Source: Falsiroseomonas selenitidurans (lineage in GTDB: Bacteria > Pseudomonadota > Alphaproteobacteria > Acetobacterales > Acetobacteraceae). From it: DNA of 59,259 bases. The stretch is taken from NCBI RefSeq assembly GCF_012103215.1, contig NZ_JAAVNE010000033.1, positions 1 to 59,259 on the forward strand. Direction: 5' to 3'. The translations under genes and the position numbers were made by a program. Below, one piece after another: positions 49,060 through 59,016 of this stretch. Position 1 is the first letter of the stretch, and each line of letters starts with the position of its first letter. The notes beneath the pieces are model-generated. The model searched no databases. It worked only from the letters and a program-made list of their open reading frames with translations, and was not told where the DNA came from.

Positions 49060-50325
49060 GTGCGGCTGCGCATCATGATCGCGGCGATGCTGGTGCTGCT
49101 GGGCGGGGCGGCACGCGCGCAGGTCACTGTCGCCATCGCCTGCGGCGCCGTCGGCGTGGAATTCGCGCTGTGCCGCGATGCCGCGCAGGAATGGGCGGCG
49201 CAGACCGGCAACCGGGTGCAGCTGGTCTCGACTCCCAGCGGCAGCACGGAGCGCCTGGCGCTGTACCAGCAGCTGCTCTCCGCCGGCGCCACGGATATCG
49301 ACGTGCTGCAGATCGACGTGGTCTGGCCCGGCATCCTGGCGCCGCATCTGCTGGACCTCGCCCCGCACATCCCGGCCGACATCCGCGCGCAGCACTTCCC
49401 GGCAGCCATCGCGAACAACACGGCGGAGGACCGCCTGGTGGCGATGCCGTGGTTCACCAATGGCGGCGTGCTCTACTACCGCCGCGACCTGCTGGAGAGG
49501 CATGGCCGGACGGTGCCCGAGACCTGGGCGCAGATGGCGGAGACTGCCCTGGCGATCCTGGCGGCGGAGCGTGCGGCGGGCAATGAACGGCTGCTGGGCT
49601 ACGTCTTCCAGGGCCGCGCCTATGAGGGGCTGACGGTGAATGCGCTGGAATGGGTGCACAGCCATGGCGGCGGCACCATCGTGGAGGCGGATGGGCGCAT
49701 CAGCATCGACAACCCCCGCGCCGCGGCGGCACTGCGCCAGGCCGCCTCCTGGATCGGCCGCATCGCGCCGCGCGGCGTGCTGAACTATGCCGAGGAGGAT
49801 GCGCGCGGCGTGTTCCAGACCGGCAATGCCATCTTCATGCGCAACTGGCCCTATGCCTGGCCGCTGATGAATGCGGCGGACAGCCCGGTGCGCGGCCAGG
49901 TCGGCGTCGCGCTGCTGCCGAAGGGCGGCGCGGAGGGCACGCACAGCACCACGCTGGGCGGCGAACAGCTTGCCGTCTCCCGCTATTCGCGGCACCCGGC
50001 GGAAGCCGCGGCGCTGGTGCGCCACCTGACGGCGGCAGCGGAACAGAAACGCCGCGCCATCGCCGGCGGATTCAATCCCACGCTGCCCGCCCTGTACCAG
50101 GACGCGGCGGTGCTGACCGCCAACCCCTTCTTCGGCACGCTGTACGACAGCTTCGTCAATGCCGTGGCCCGGCCTTCCGGCGTGGCGGGCGACCGCTACA
50201 ACCAGGTTTCCTCCCAATTCTGGAACACGGCGCATGCCGTGCTGAGCGGGGAGGCGGAGGCGGAGGCCGCGCTGGCGCGGCTGGCGCGCAACCTGCAGCG
50301 CATCAGCCGCAACGGCCGCTGGTGA
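49060..50325 (+). CDS. Sugar-type ABC transporter, periplasmic binding protein (ThuE/MalE-like)
   Basis: 421 residues starting at GTG 49060 with GGGAGGA upstream. Signal peptide IMIAAMLVLLGGAARAQ. The mature part is a family 1 binding protein: STERLALYQQLLSAGATDIDVLQIDVVWPG, PWFTNGGVLYYRRDLLERHG, then MRNWPYAWPLMN and TTLGGEQLAVSRYSRHP, as in trehalose/maltose binders. Coupled (TGATG) to the first permease. Confidence 0.9.
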   Translation: MRLRIMIAAMLVLLGGAARAQVTVAIACGAVGVEFALCRDAAQEWAAQTGNRVQLVSTPSGSTERLALYQQLLSAGATDIDVLQIDVVWPGILAPHLLDLAPHIPADIRAQHFPAAIANNTAEDRLVAMPWFTNGGVLYYRRDLLERHGRTVPETWAQMAETALAILAAERAAGNERLLGYVFQGRAYEGLTVNALEWVHSHGGGTIVEADGRISIDNPRAAAALRQAASWIGRIAPRGVLNYAEEDARGVFQTGNAIFMRNWPYAWPLMNAADSPVRGQVGVALLPKGGAEGTHSTTLGGEQLAVSRYSRHPAEAAALVRHLTAAAEQKRRAIAGGFNPTLPALYQDAAVLTANPFFGTLYDSFVNAVARPSGVAGDRYNQVSSQFWNTAHAVLSGEAEAEAALARLARNLQRISRNGRW

Positions 50326-51221
50326 TGCAGGGCGGGCTGGCGCGGCAGCGCCGCCGCTCCGCCTGGCTGTTCCTCGCCCCGGTGCTGGCGGTGCTGCTGG
50401 CGGTGGCCGGCTGGCCGCTGGCGCGCACCCTGTGGTTCTCATTCACCGATGCCCGGCTGGACGCGATGGCCGGGGCGGGCTTCATCGGGCTGGAGAACTA
50501 CGCCTGGCTGGCCGATGACCCGGATTGGTGGCGGGCGGTGCGCAACACGCTGGTCTTCGCCGGCATCTCCGTGATGCTGGAGACGCTGCTGGGCCTGGTG
50601 ATCGCCCTGGTGCTGAATGCGCGCATGCCCGGCCGCGGCGCGCTGCGGGCGGCCATGCTGATCCCCTGGGCGATCCCCACCGTGGTTTCCGCGCAGATGT
50701 GGGGCTGGATGCTGCACGACCAGTATGGCGTGGTGAACGCGCTGCTGCTGGGCGCCGGGCTGATCACGGAGCCCTGGGCCTGGACCGCCAACCCGAACCT
50801 GGCGCTGGGTGCCGTCATCGCCGTGGATGTCTGGAAATCCACCCCCTTCATGGCGCTGCTGCTGCTGGCGGCGCTGCAGATGCTGCCGGGGGAATTGCAT
50901 GAGGCGGCGGAGATCGACGGGCTCGGCCCCGTCGGGCGCTTCTTCCGCATCACCCTGCCGCTGATCTGGCCGGCGCTGATGGTGGCGGTGATCTTCCGCA
51001 GCCTGGATGCGCTGCGCGTCTTCGACCTGATGTATGTGCTGACCGGCAACAGCAGCGCCACCGCCTCCGTCTCTGTCTATGCGCGGCAGCAATTGGTGGA
51101 TTTCCAGGATGTTGGCTTCGGCTCCGCCGCCGCCACCGGCGTGGTGCTGCTGGTCGCCGCGGTCACCGCGCTGCTGCTGGTCTTCGGCCGCGTCCGGCTG
51201 GGGGAGGCGGCGGGGCGATGA
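50325..51221 (+). CDS. Sugar-type ABC transporter permease (MalF-like)
   Basis: 298 residues, six membrane helices. SAWLFLAPVLAVLLAVAGWPL and LARTLWFSFTDARLD at the start and the EAA loop GELHEAAEIDGLGPVGRFFR (about 192-211) are typical of the MalF/ThuF type. Overlaps the binding-protein stop by one base and the second permease start by four. Confidence 0.92.
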   Translation: MQGGLARQRRRSAWLFLAPVLAVLLAVAGWPLARTLWFSFTDARLDAMAGAGFIGLENYAWLADDPDWWRAVRNTLVFAGISVMLETLLGLVIALVLNARMPGRGALRAAMLIPWAIPTVVSAQMWGWMLHDQYGVVNALLLGAGLITEPWAWTANPNLALGAVIAVDVWKSTPFMALLLLAALQMLPGELHEAAEIDGLGPVGRFFRITLPLIWPALMVAVIFRSLDALRVFDLMYVLTGNSSATASVSVYARQQLVDFQDVGFGSAAATGVVLLVAAVTALLLVFGRVRLGEAAGR

Positions 51222-52051
51222 GGGCGCGCAGGCTGCTCTTTCGCGCCGGCTTCGCCCTGCTGCTGGCCCTGATCCTGGTCTACACGGTGTTCCCCTTCTA
51301 CTGGGCCATCGTCTCCTCGCTGAAGGGCGGCAGCGCGCTGTTCTCGGCCTCGCTGTGGCCGGCGCGGCCGGAATGGGGCAACTACGCCGCGGTGTTCCGC
51401 GAACAGCCCTTCGGGCGCAACATCCTGAATTCCGTGGTGGTGGCGGGCTCCGTGGTGACGCTCTCGCTGGTGCTCGGCGTGGCGGCGGCCTATGCGCTGG
51501 GGCGGGTGCAGTTCCGCGGCCGCAGCACGCTGCTGGTGGCAATCCTCGGCGTGTCGATGTTCCCGCAGGTGGCGGTGCTGTCGGGTCTGTTCGAGCTGAT
51601 CCGCGCGCTGGGCCTCTACAACAACCTGGCCGGGCTGACGCTGAGCTACCTGATCTTCACGCTGCCCTTCACCATCTGGGTGCTGACCACCTTCCTGCGC
51701 GAATTGCCGGTGGAGCTGGAGGAGGCGGCGGTGATGGATGGCGCGACGCCCTTCGTGGTGCTGACGCGCATCTTCCTGCCGCTGCTGGGGCCGGCGATGG
51801 CGACCACCGGGCTGCTGGCCTTCATCGCCGCCTGGAACGAATTCCTGTTCGCGCTGACCTTCACCCTGACGGACGACATGCGCACGGTGCCCGTCGCCAT
51901 CGCGCTGATCAGCGGCGCCAGTTCCTTCGAACTGCCCTGGGGGCGCATCATGGCGGCCTCCGTCATCGTCACCGTGCCGCTGATCCTGCTGGTGCTGGTG
52001 TTCCAGCGGCGCATCGTCTCCGGCCTGACCGCCGGGGCGGTGAAGGGGTAG
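51218..52051 (+). CDS. Sugar-type ABC transporter permease (MalG-like)
   Basis: 277 residues, six helices. TVFPFYWAIVSSLKGG near the start, EAA loop ELEEAAVMDGATPFVVLTR, and AFIAAWNEFLFALTFTL are MalG/ThuG signatures. It ends the operon; no ATP-binding gene follows. Confidence 0.92.
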   Translation: MRARRLLFRAGFALLLALILVYTVFPFYWAIVSSLKGGSALFSASLWPARPEWGNYAAVFREQPFGRNILNSVVVAGSVVTLSLVLGVAAAYALGRVQFRGRSTLLVAILGVSMFPQVAVLSGLFELIRALGLYNNLAGLTLSYLIFTLPFTIWVLTTFLRELPVELEEAAVMDGATPFVVLTRIFLPLLGPAMATTGLLAFIAAWNEFLFALTFTLTDDMRTVPVAIALISGASSFELPWGRIMAASVIVTVPLILLVLVFQRRIVSGLTAGAVKG

Positions 52052-52106
52052 GTTGTCGCGGGCGGCGGGCTCGGCTTGAGTGGCGGGCCGCCAGGAGATC
52101 GCCTGA

Positions 52107-52679
52107 ATGAACCGCCTGCCCTATCGCGACGCCGCCGACCTGCCGCCGGAGGACCAGGCGCTGCTGGTGCGGCCGGTGAACCTGTACCGCGCCATGGTGA
52201 ACAGCCCCGGCATGACGCGCGCCTTCCTGGGCTTGGCGCACCACATCCGCCACCACAGCGCGCTGGATGCCAGGCTGCGGGAGCTGGCGATCCTGCAGGT
52301 CGGCTGGGTGACGCGATCGCCCTATGAATGGTCGCACCATGTGGCGATCGGCCGCGACTTCGGCCTGACCGACGAGGATATCGGCGCCATCGCCGTGGAA
52401 AGCCGCGGCGGCACATCTGGGCTTGAGCCTGCCGCACGGGCGGTGCTGCGCGTGGCGCGGGAGATGGTGGCGGGCGCCGACACGCTGAGCGATGCGACCT
52501 TCGCGGCGGCCGCCGCGCATCTGGACCAGGCCAGCCTGACGGACCTGCTGGTGATCGTCGCCTTCTATTGCGGCGTGGTGCGCTTCCTCGGCGCCGCGCG
52601 GATCGGCGTGGAGGACAGCTACCAGCCCTGCCTCGACGAATTTCCGTTGCCGGTGGATGAGCAGCCCGAGAAGAATTGA
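52107..52679 (+). CDS. Carboxymuconolactone decarboxylase/AhpD-fold protein
   Basis: 190 residues, helical. The core LRELAILQVGWVTRSPYEWSHHVAIGRDFGLTD is the CMD pattern, in which the AhpD Cys pair is replaced by Ser/Glu/His, so peroxidase activity is unlikely. Close relatives use this EW-H type site in decarboxylation or unknown reactions. It lies 57 bases ahead of the hydantoinase pair and is probably co-transcribed. Confidence 0.88.
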   Translation: MNRLPYRDAADLPPEDQALLVRPVNLYRAMVNSPGMTRAFLGLAHHIRHHSALDARLRELAILQVGWVTRSPYEWSHHVAIGRDFGLTDEDIGAIAVESRGGTSGLEPAARAVLRVAREMVAGADTLSDATFAAAAAHLDQASLTDLLVIVAFYCGVVRFLGAARIGVEDSYQPCLDEFPLPVDEQPEKN

Positions 52680-52736
52680 CCCTGTTCCGATCCTGCCCAA
52701 GACTGTCCTTCTCCATGGGGTGAGGGGGACGGCACC

Positions 52737-54791
52737 TTGGGTTGGCGGGTCGGCGTGGATTCGGGCGGCACCTTCACGGATGTCTGCCTGTTCGAGGAAG
52801 ACACCGGGCGGATCGCGGTCTGGAAGGTCTCCTCCACCCCGGATGATCCCTCCCGCGGCATTGCCGGCGGCGTGGCGGAAGGCATGGCGGAGGTCGGGCA
52901 TCCGCCGGCCTCCATCGCCTATTTCGGCCATGGCACCACGGTGGCGACCAACGCGCTGATCCAGCATCGCGGCGTGCGCACCGGCCTGGTGACCACGGAC
53001 GGGTTCCGCGACCTGCTGGAGATCGGCCGCCAGAAACGTCCGGACCTTTACGACCTGCAGGTGGACAAGCCGCCGGTGCTGGTGGCCCGCGCGCTGCGCC
53101 TGCAGGTGCCGGAACGCCTCCGCCACGATGGCACGGTGGAGGTGGCGCTGGACGAGGACGCGGTGCGCGACGCTGCGCGGGCCCTGAAGGCGGCCGGCGT
53201 GCAGGCGGTGGCGATCTGCTTCCTTTACAGCTTCGTCGACCCGGCGCACGAGGCCGCGGCGCGGCGCATCCTGGCCGAGGAGATGCCGGACGTCTTCCTG
53301 ACCGCGAGCCACGAGATCGCCCCGGAATTCCGGGAGTTCGAGCGCCTGTCCACCGCCGTGGTGAACAGCTATCTCGGCCCCGTCATGCGCGGCTACATCC
53401 GCCGCCTGGCACAGCGCCTGGAGGCGCTGGGGGTGACCGCGACGCCGCATCTGACGCAGTCCAATGGCGGCGTCATCGGCTTCGAGGCGGCGGCGGAGAT
53501 GCCGGTGCGCATGGTGCTGTCCGGCCCCTCCACCGGCGTGGTCGGCGCGCAGGCCATCGGCCGGCTTTCCGGCTTCCCGGACCTCATCACCTTCGACATG
53601 GGCGGCACCAGCACCGATGTGGCGCTGCTGCAGGGCGGCGCGGCGCGGCTGACCGGGGAGGCCATCGTGCATGGCTACCCGATCAAGGCGCCGATGCTGG
53701 ACATCCACACGGTGGGCGCCGGCGGCGGCTCCATCGCCTTCGTCGATTCCGGCGGGCTGCTGAAGGTGGGGCCGCGCAGCTGCGGCGCCGACCCCGGACC
53801 GGTCTGCTACGGCCGCGGCAATGAGGAAGCGGCGGTGACGGATGCGAATGTCGTGCTCGGCACGCTGCACCCGACGCATCTGCTGGATGGCCGCATGCCG
53901 ATCCGCCGCGACCTGTCGCTGGCGGCGGTGGAACGCCTGGCGGCGCGGCTGGGCATGGGGGTGATGGAGACGGCGCAGGGCATCCTCTCGGTTGTCACGG
54001 CGAACATGGCGAAGGCGATCCGGGTGATTTCCGTGCAGCGGGGGCATGATCCGCGCGACTACACGCTGATCGCCTTCGGCGGCGCCGGGCCGCTGCATGC
54101 GGCGCGGCTGGCGAAGGAACTCGACATCCGCCGCGTGCTGGTGCCGCGCAACCCCGGCATCCTCTGTGCCATGGGGCTGCTGCTGACCGATCTGCGCGCG
54201 GATTTCTCCGCCACAAGGCTGACCGCGCTGGACGAGGCGGCGCTGGCGCCGATGGAGGCCGCCTTCGCCACGCTGCGGGCCAGCGCCGACCGCTGGTTCG
54301 CGCAGGAACACATCGCCGACGACAAGCGCCTGACGCACCGCACGGTGGATATGCGCTATGCCGGGCAGAACTACGAACTGCCCGTCGCGCTGCCGGACGG
54401 CCCCTTCACGGCGGCGACGCTGGCGCATCTGGCGGAAGGCTTCGCCGCCGCGCACCGCCAGATGTACGGCTTCGTCGCGGAGGGGGAGGCGGTGCAGCTG
54501 GTGACCTTCCGGCTGGAGGCAACGGGCGTGGTGCGCAAGGCGGAGCTGCGGCCGCGCCCCCTGCAGGGGCCGGATGCCACCGCCGCGCGGCGCGCGACGC
54601 GCCAGGTCTGGCTGCCGGAAGCGCAGGGCGAGGTCGCGGTGCCGGTCTATGCGCGCGATGGCCTGGCGCCGGGCAACCGCATCGCCGGCCCCGCCATTGT
54701 CGAGCAGATGGACGCCACCACCGTCATCCTGCCGGGCCAGGAGGCGCGCGTGGACGAATACGAGAACCTGATCCTGGAGGCGGCGGCATGA
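52737..54791 (+). CDS. hyuA: Hydantoinase/5-oxoprolinase subunit A (HyuA family)
   Basis: 684 residues from TTG 52737, with GAGGGGG eight bases upstream. GVDSGGTFTDVCLFEE opens the actin-like ATPase fold, GTTVATNALIQHRG, FDMGGTSTDVAL and GAGGGSIAFVDSGG follow, and the C-terminal third is the acetone-carboxylase/oxoprolinase-like extension. Together with subunit B it would hydrolyse a cyclic amide (hydantoin or 5-oxoproline type) with ATP. ATGA overlap with hyuB. Confidence 0.92.
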   Translation: MGWRVGVDSGGTFTDVCLFEEDTGRIAVWKVSSTPDDPSRGIAGGVAEGMAEVGHPPASIAYFGHGTTVATNALIQHRGVRTGLVTTDGFRDLLEIGRQKRPDLYDLQVDKPPVLVARALRLQVPERLRHDGTVEVALDEDAVRDAARALKAAGVQAVAICFLYSFVDPAHEAAARRILAEEMPDVFLTASHEIAPEFREFERLSTAVVNSYLGPVMRGYIRRLAQRLEALGVTATPHLTQSNGGVIGFEAAAEMPVRMVLSGPSTGVVGAQAIGRLSGFPDLITFDMGGTSTDVALLQGGAARLTGEAIVHGYPIKAPMLDIHTVGAGGGSIAFVDSGGLLKVGPRSCGADPGPVCYGRGNEEAAVTDANVVLGTLHPTHLLDGRMPIRRDLSLAAVERLAARLGMGVMETAQGILSVVTANMAKAIRVISVQRGHDPRDYTLIAFGGAGPLHAARLAKELDIRRVLVPRNPGILCAMGLLLTDLRADFSATRLTALDEAALAPMEAAFATLRASADRWFAQEHIADDKRLTHRTVDMRYAGQNYELPVALPDGPFTAATLAHLAEGFAAAHRQMYGFVAEGEAVQLVTFRLEATGVVRKAELRPRPLQGPDATAARRATRQVWLPEAQGEVAVPVYARDGLAPGNRIAGPAIVEQMDATTVILPGQEARVDEYENLILEAAA

Positions 54792-56425
54792 GCAAGGCGC
54801 GGCCCGTGCCGGACCCGATCACCGTCGAGGTCATCGGCTCCGCCCTGTCCTCCATCGTCGAGGAGATGGGGGAGGCGCTGGTCCGCGCCTCCTACTCCAC
54901 CAACATCAAGGAAAGGCGGGACTGCTCCACCGCGCTGTTCGACATCGCCGGCAACACGCTGTGCCAGGCGGAGCATATCCCGATCCATCTCGGCAGCTTC
55001 ATCGGCATCATCGCCCATGTGCTGAAGCGCCATCCGGTGGCGGAGATGCGGCCGGGCGACGTCTTCGTCGGCAACGACGCCTATGAGGGCGGCGGCACGC
55101 ATCTGCCGGACATCGTGCTGGCGGAGCCGGTCTTCGTGGATGGGACCATCATCGGCTGGGCGGTGAACCTGGCGCATCATTCGGACTTCGCCGATCGCGG
55201 CCATGCGCACATCTTCCAGGAAGGCCTGCGCATCCCGCCCATCCGCCTGTACCGCGCCGGCGAATTGCAGAAGGACGTGCAGGAACTGATCCTGCTGAAC
55301 TGCCAGGTGCCGCGGGAGCGTCTTTCGGACCTGCGGGCGCAGATGGCGGCGAACCGGCTGGGTGTCGCCCGGATGCAGGCGCTGTGCGCGAAATACGGCA
55401 CGCAGACGGTGCTGGCGGCGGGCGAGGCGCTGATGGACTATGCCGAGCGCAAGATGCGCGCCGGCATCGCCGCCATCCCCGACGGCACCTGGCACTTCAC
55501 GGACCGGCATGACAGCCCGGAGATCGAGGGCGAGCTGGAGCTGCGCCTGACGCTGACCGTCGCGGGCGATGCCATGCGGCTGGATTTCGACGGGCCGGAC
55601 CAGGTGCGCGCCGGCATCAACATGACCTTCACCGCGCTGCTCGCCACCGTCTACTACGCGGTGAAGACGGTGGTGGACCCGACGCTGCTGCCCAATGCCG
55701 GGCTGGCGCGGCCGCTGCAGGTCACGGCGCGCGAAGGCAGCGTGCTGAACTGCGTGCTGCCGGCGGCGGTGAATGCGCGGCTGTCCGCCTGCCAGCGCGT
55801 GGTGGACCTGATCCATGGCGCGCTGGCCCAGGCGGTGCCGGAACGGGTCACCGCCGCGCACAACGGCGCCTGCTTCGTCGCGTCCTTCATCGGCCGCCAG
55901 CCCGCCACCGGCGAGCCCTGGGTGTATCTGGAGACCATCGGCGGCGGCTTCGGCGCCCGCGCCACCAAGGATGGGCTGGATGGGGTGCATGTGCACACCA
56001 CCAACACCTCCAACCTGCCGGTGGAGGCGCTGGAGATCGAATACCCGCTGACGCTGCTGCGCTACGAGCTGGTGGAAGGCTCCGGCGGGGCCGGGCGGCA
56101 GCGTGGCGGCATGGGGTTGCGCCGGGTCTACCGGGCGGAGGCCGAGTGCCGGCTGCGCCTGGATGGATCCCGCTTCGCCTCCGCCCCCTGGGGGCTTGAG
56201 GGCGGCGGGCCGGGCGGGCGCGGGCGCTTCGTCTATGGCCCCGGGATCGCCCCCTTCGTGCTGGGCAACGGGCTGTTGCGGGCGGGCGACTGGGTGGAGA
56301 TCATCACCCCCGGCGGCGGCGGCTACGGCCCGCCGGCGGAACGCGACCCTGCCGCCCTGCAACGCGACCTGGCCGAGGGCAACCTGACGCCCGAGGCGGC
56401 GCGCGCGACCTACGGAGCCGAGTAG
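54788..56425 (+). CDS. hyuB: Hydantoinase/5-oxoprolinase subunit B (HyuB family)
   Basis: 545 residues. DPITVEVIGSALSSIVEEMGEALVRASYS, then ERRDCSTALFD, GDVFVGNDAYEGGGTHLPD, the metal-ligand stretch LAHHSDFADRG, ETIGGGFGARATKDG and EGSGGAGRQRGGMGLRR are all standard for HyuB. Full length. It forms the catalytic partner of HyuA. Confidence 0.93.
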   Translation: MSKARPVPDPITVEVIGSALSSIVEEMGEALVRASYSTNIKERRDCSTALFDIAGNTLCQAEHIPIHLGSFIGIIAHVLKRHPVAEMRPGDVFVGNDAYEGGGTHLPDIVLAEPVFVDGTIIGWAVNLAHHSDFADRGHAHIFQEGLRIPPIRLYRAGELQKDVQELILLNCQVPRERLSDLRAQMAANRLGVARMQALCAKYGTQTVLAAGEALMDYAERKMRAGIAAIPDGTWHFTDRHDSPEIEGELELRLTLTVAGDAMRLDFDGPDQVRAGINMTFTALLATVYYAVKTVVDPTLLPNAGLARPLQVTAREGSVLNCVLPAAVNARLSACQRVVDLIHGALAQAVPERVTAAHNGACFVASFIGRQPATGEPWVYLETIGGGFGARATKDGLDGVHVHTTNTSNLPVEALEIEYPLTLLRYELVEGSGGAGRQRGGMGLRRVYRAEAECRLRLDGSRFASAPWGLEGGGPGGRGRFVYGPGIAPFVLGNGLLRAGDWVEIITPGGGGYGPPAERDPAALQRDLAEGNLTPEAARATYGAE

Positions 56426-56451
56426 CAACAACGACAAGGGAGACTTCACCA

Positions 56452-57975
56452 ATGCGCATCACCCGCCGCGGCCTGATCGCCGCCACCGCTGCCATGCCCC
56501 TCCTGCCGGGCGGCGCCGCCCGGGCCCAGGGCGGGACGTTGCGCTTCGGCCTCTCCTCCTTCCCGCCCAGCCTGCAGCCCTGGGCCAATACCGGCACGGC
56601 GGCGGCCACCGTGAAGCTGCTGATCCATCGCGGCCTGCTGTCCTACGCCCCGGACGGCAAGCTGCGCGGCGAGCTGGCGGAATCCTGGCGCAACGAAAGC
56701 CCGACCAGCTGGGTCTTCACGCTGCGCGACAACGCGCTGTTCCACAATGGCGAGAAGGTGACGGCCGCCGACATCAAGTGGAACATCGAGCAGATCGCCG
56801 GCGAACGCTCCACCGCCTATTACCGGGCGGAGATGCAGAACGTCGCCGGCATCGAGACGCCGGATGCGCGCACCGTGCGGATCCTGACGAAGACGCCCAT
56901 CGCCACCCTGCCCAACTGGATGGCGTCCTACCACATGATGATGGTCAGCCCGCGCAGCCCCACCGGCTCCGGCGTGCTGCCGGTGGGCGCCGGGCCGTTC
57001 ATGATCCGCGCGCAGGAACGCGGCACCTCCATCGATCTCGTTGCCTTCGACCGCTATTACAAGCCGGGCCGGCCGAAGCTGGCCGGGCTGCGGCTGGTCG
57101 CCTATGCGGACGAGAATCTCCGCGTCTCCGCCATCCGCGCCGGCGATGTGGACCTGATCGAATACGTGCCCTGGCAGTCCATGGCGGCGATCGAGGCGGA
57201 TGAGCGGCTGCGGCTGGACGCCACCAACGGCCCCTTCATGTACCTGAACTTCAACGCCACACGGCCGCATCTGGGCGATGCGCGGGTGCGGCGCGCCATC
57301 GCGCACGCCATCAAGCGCGACGACATCGTGAAGGTCGCCTTCTTCGGCCGCGGCAGCGCCCTGGAAGGCCTGCCCATCGCCCCGGGCAGCGATTTCCATG
57401 ACGAGGCGCTGTCCAAGGGCCATGCCTACGATCCGGACCGCGCCAAGGCGCTGCTGCGGGAAGCCGGGCTGCCGAACGGCTTCAGCACCAGCCTGCTGTC
57501 CACCGCGCAATACGGCATGCACAAGGACACGGCGGAGGTGGTGCAGCAGCACCTGGCCGCGGTGGGCATCCAGGCGGAGCTGCGACTGCCGGACTGGGCG
57601 ACGCGGGTGAACCTGGGCAACCGCGGCCAGTTCGACATCGCGGTGATGGGCACGGCCACCGACAACAACGATGCGGACGGGCTGAACAGCCTGATCGACG
57701 GCTCGCTTTCCCCCTCCTACGTCCGCAGCGCCGGGCTGCGCATTCCGAAGCTGGAGGAGCTGATGCGCGCCGGCCGCGCGGAATTCGACACCGCCAAGCG
57801 CCGCACCATCTACCTGGAGGCGCAGCGCGTGGCGCTGCAGGAGGTGCCGCTGGTGGGCCTGGCCTGGCGCAGCCAGGGCTACGCCATGAAGAAGGAACTC
57901 ACCGGCTTCAAGGCGATGCCGGGCGCGCTGAACTTCTTCAGCGGCATCACCCTGGAAGACGCCGCCATGGGCTGA
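56452..57975 (+). CDS. ABC transporter family 5 solute-binding protein (peptide/opine type)
   Basis: 507 residues. Tat-like signal (MRITRRGLIAATAAMPLLPG, cleavage near ARAQ). Family 5 motifs: LHRGLLSYAPDGKL-type start, GELAESWRNESPTSWVFTLRD, NGEKVTAADIKWNIE, and the late VRRAIAHAIKRDDIV. AAGGGAG precedes the ATG by about 10 bases and the gene is 26 bases after hyuB, so it probably delivers the hydantoinase substrate. No matching permease genes are in the window. Confidence 0.9.
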   Translation: MRITRRGLIAATAAMPLLPGGAARAQGGTLRFGLSSFPPSLQPWANTGTAAATVKLLIHRGLLSYAPDGKLRGELAESWRNESPTSWVFTLRDNALFHNGEKVTAADIKWNIEQIAGERSTAYYRAEMQNVAGIETPDARTVRILTKTPIATLPNWMASYHMMMVSPRSPTGSGVLPVGAGPFMIRAQERGTSIDLVAFDRYYKPGRPKLAGLRLVAYADENLRVSAIRAGDVDLIEYVPWQSMAAIEADERLRLDATNGPFMYLNFNATRPHLGDARVRRAIAHAIKRDDIVKVAFFGRGSALEGLPIAPGSDFHDEALSKGHAYDPDRAKALLREAGLPNGFSTSLLSTAQYGMHKDTAEVVQQHLAAVGIQAELRLPDWATRVNLGNRGQFDIAVMGTATDNNDADGLNSLIDGSLSPSYVRSAGLRIPKLEELMRAGRAEFDTAKRRTIYLEAQRVALQEVPLVGLAWRSQGYAMKKELTGFKAMPGALNFFSGITLEDAAMG

Positions 57976-58072
57976 AGGCCGAACGATCGCACCGATGCGG
58001 CGGGAACCCCTTGGCGGGTGGGACGCTGCTGCCATTTGGGCTAGGCTGGCAGCAACGAACGGGGTGACGACG

Positions 58073-59005
58073 ATGGCGGCAGGCATGATCGGGCGACGCG
58101 GCCTTGTGGCGATGCCCTTCGCCCTGGCAGCGGCAGGCTGGATCCGGGGGGCGGCGGCGCAGGCGGCACGGCCGGTCGTCGTCTCCTCGAAGATCGACAC
58201 GGAAGGCGCGCTGCTGGGCAACCTGGTGGTGGCGGCGCTGCGCGCCGCCGGCATCCCGGTGGAGCCGCGGCTGGCGCTGGGCCCGACGCGCATCGTCCGC
58301 ACCGCGCTGCTGGCCGGCGAGATCGACCTCTACCCGGAATACACCGGCAACGGCGCCTTCTTCTTCAACCGGGCGGAGGACCCGGCCTTCCGCAACGGCC
58401 AGAGCGCCCATGAGCTGGTCGCGCGGCTGGACCGGGAGGCCAACAATCTGGTCTGGCTGCCGCGGGCCGAGGCCAACAACACCTGGGCCATCGCCCTGCG
58501 CGGCGACCTGGCGCGGGCCGGGAACCTCGCCACCATGGAGGATTTCGCCAAGGCGGCGGAGGCCGGCACGCTGCGCCTGGCCGCTTCCGCCGAATTCGTC
58601 GAAAGCCCGGCCGCGCTGGCCAGCTTCGAGCGCACCTACGGCTTCCGCTTCCCGCGCGACCGCATCGTGGTGCTGCCGGGCGGCGATACGGCGGTGACCA
58701 TGCGCGCCGCGGCGCAGCGGATCTCCGGCGTCAACGCCGCCATGGTCTATGGCACCGATGGCGCCATCGCCGCGCTCGATCTGGTGGTGATGCGCGACAC
58801 CAAGGGCGCGCAGATCGTCTATGAGCCCGCGGCGGTGGTGCGCGCCCCGGTGCTGGCGGCGCACCCGGGCATCGCCCCGGCGCTGGCGCCGGTCTTCGCC
58901 TCGCTGACGCTCGAGAAGCTGCAGCAGCTCAACGCGCAGATCGCGGTGGAGGGCCGCACGGCGGCGGCGGTGGCGCAGGCGCATTTCCGCAGCCTGGGCG
59001 GCTGA
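58073..59005 (+). CDS. Osmoprotectant/glycine betaine-type binding protein (OpuAC/YehZ-like)
   Basis: 310 residues from ATG 58073 (GGGGTGA upstream; the frame extends to 57995 without similarity). Signal with RR (IGRRGLVAMPFALAAAGW, cleavage near AAAQ). The mature start VVVSSKIDTEGALLGNLVVAALRAAG and IDLYPEYTGNG are characteristic of the quaternary-amine binding proteins OsmF/YehZ/OpuBC. The permease begins 11 bases downstream. Confidence 0.88.
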   Translation: MAAGMIGRRGLVAMPFALAAAGWIRGAAAQAARPVVVSSKIDTEGALLGNLVVAALRAAGIPVEPRLALGPTRIVRTALLAGEIDLYPEYTGNGAFFFNRAEDPAFRNGQSAHELVARLDREANNLVWLPRAEANNTWAIALRGDLARAGNLATMEDFAKAAEAGTLRLAASAEFVESPAALASFERTYGFRFPRDRIVVLPGGDTAVTMRAAAQRISGVNAAMVYGTDGAIAALDLVVMRDTKGAQIVYEPAAVVRAPVLAAHPGIAPALAPVFASLTLEKLQQLNAQIAVEGRTAAAVAQAHFRSLGG

Positions 59006-59016
59006 GACCGCCGGGG

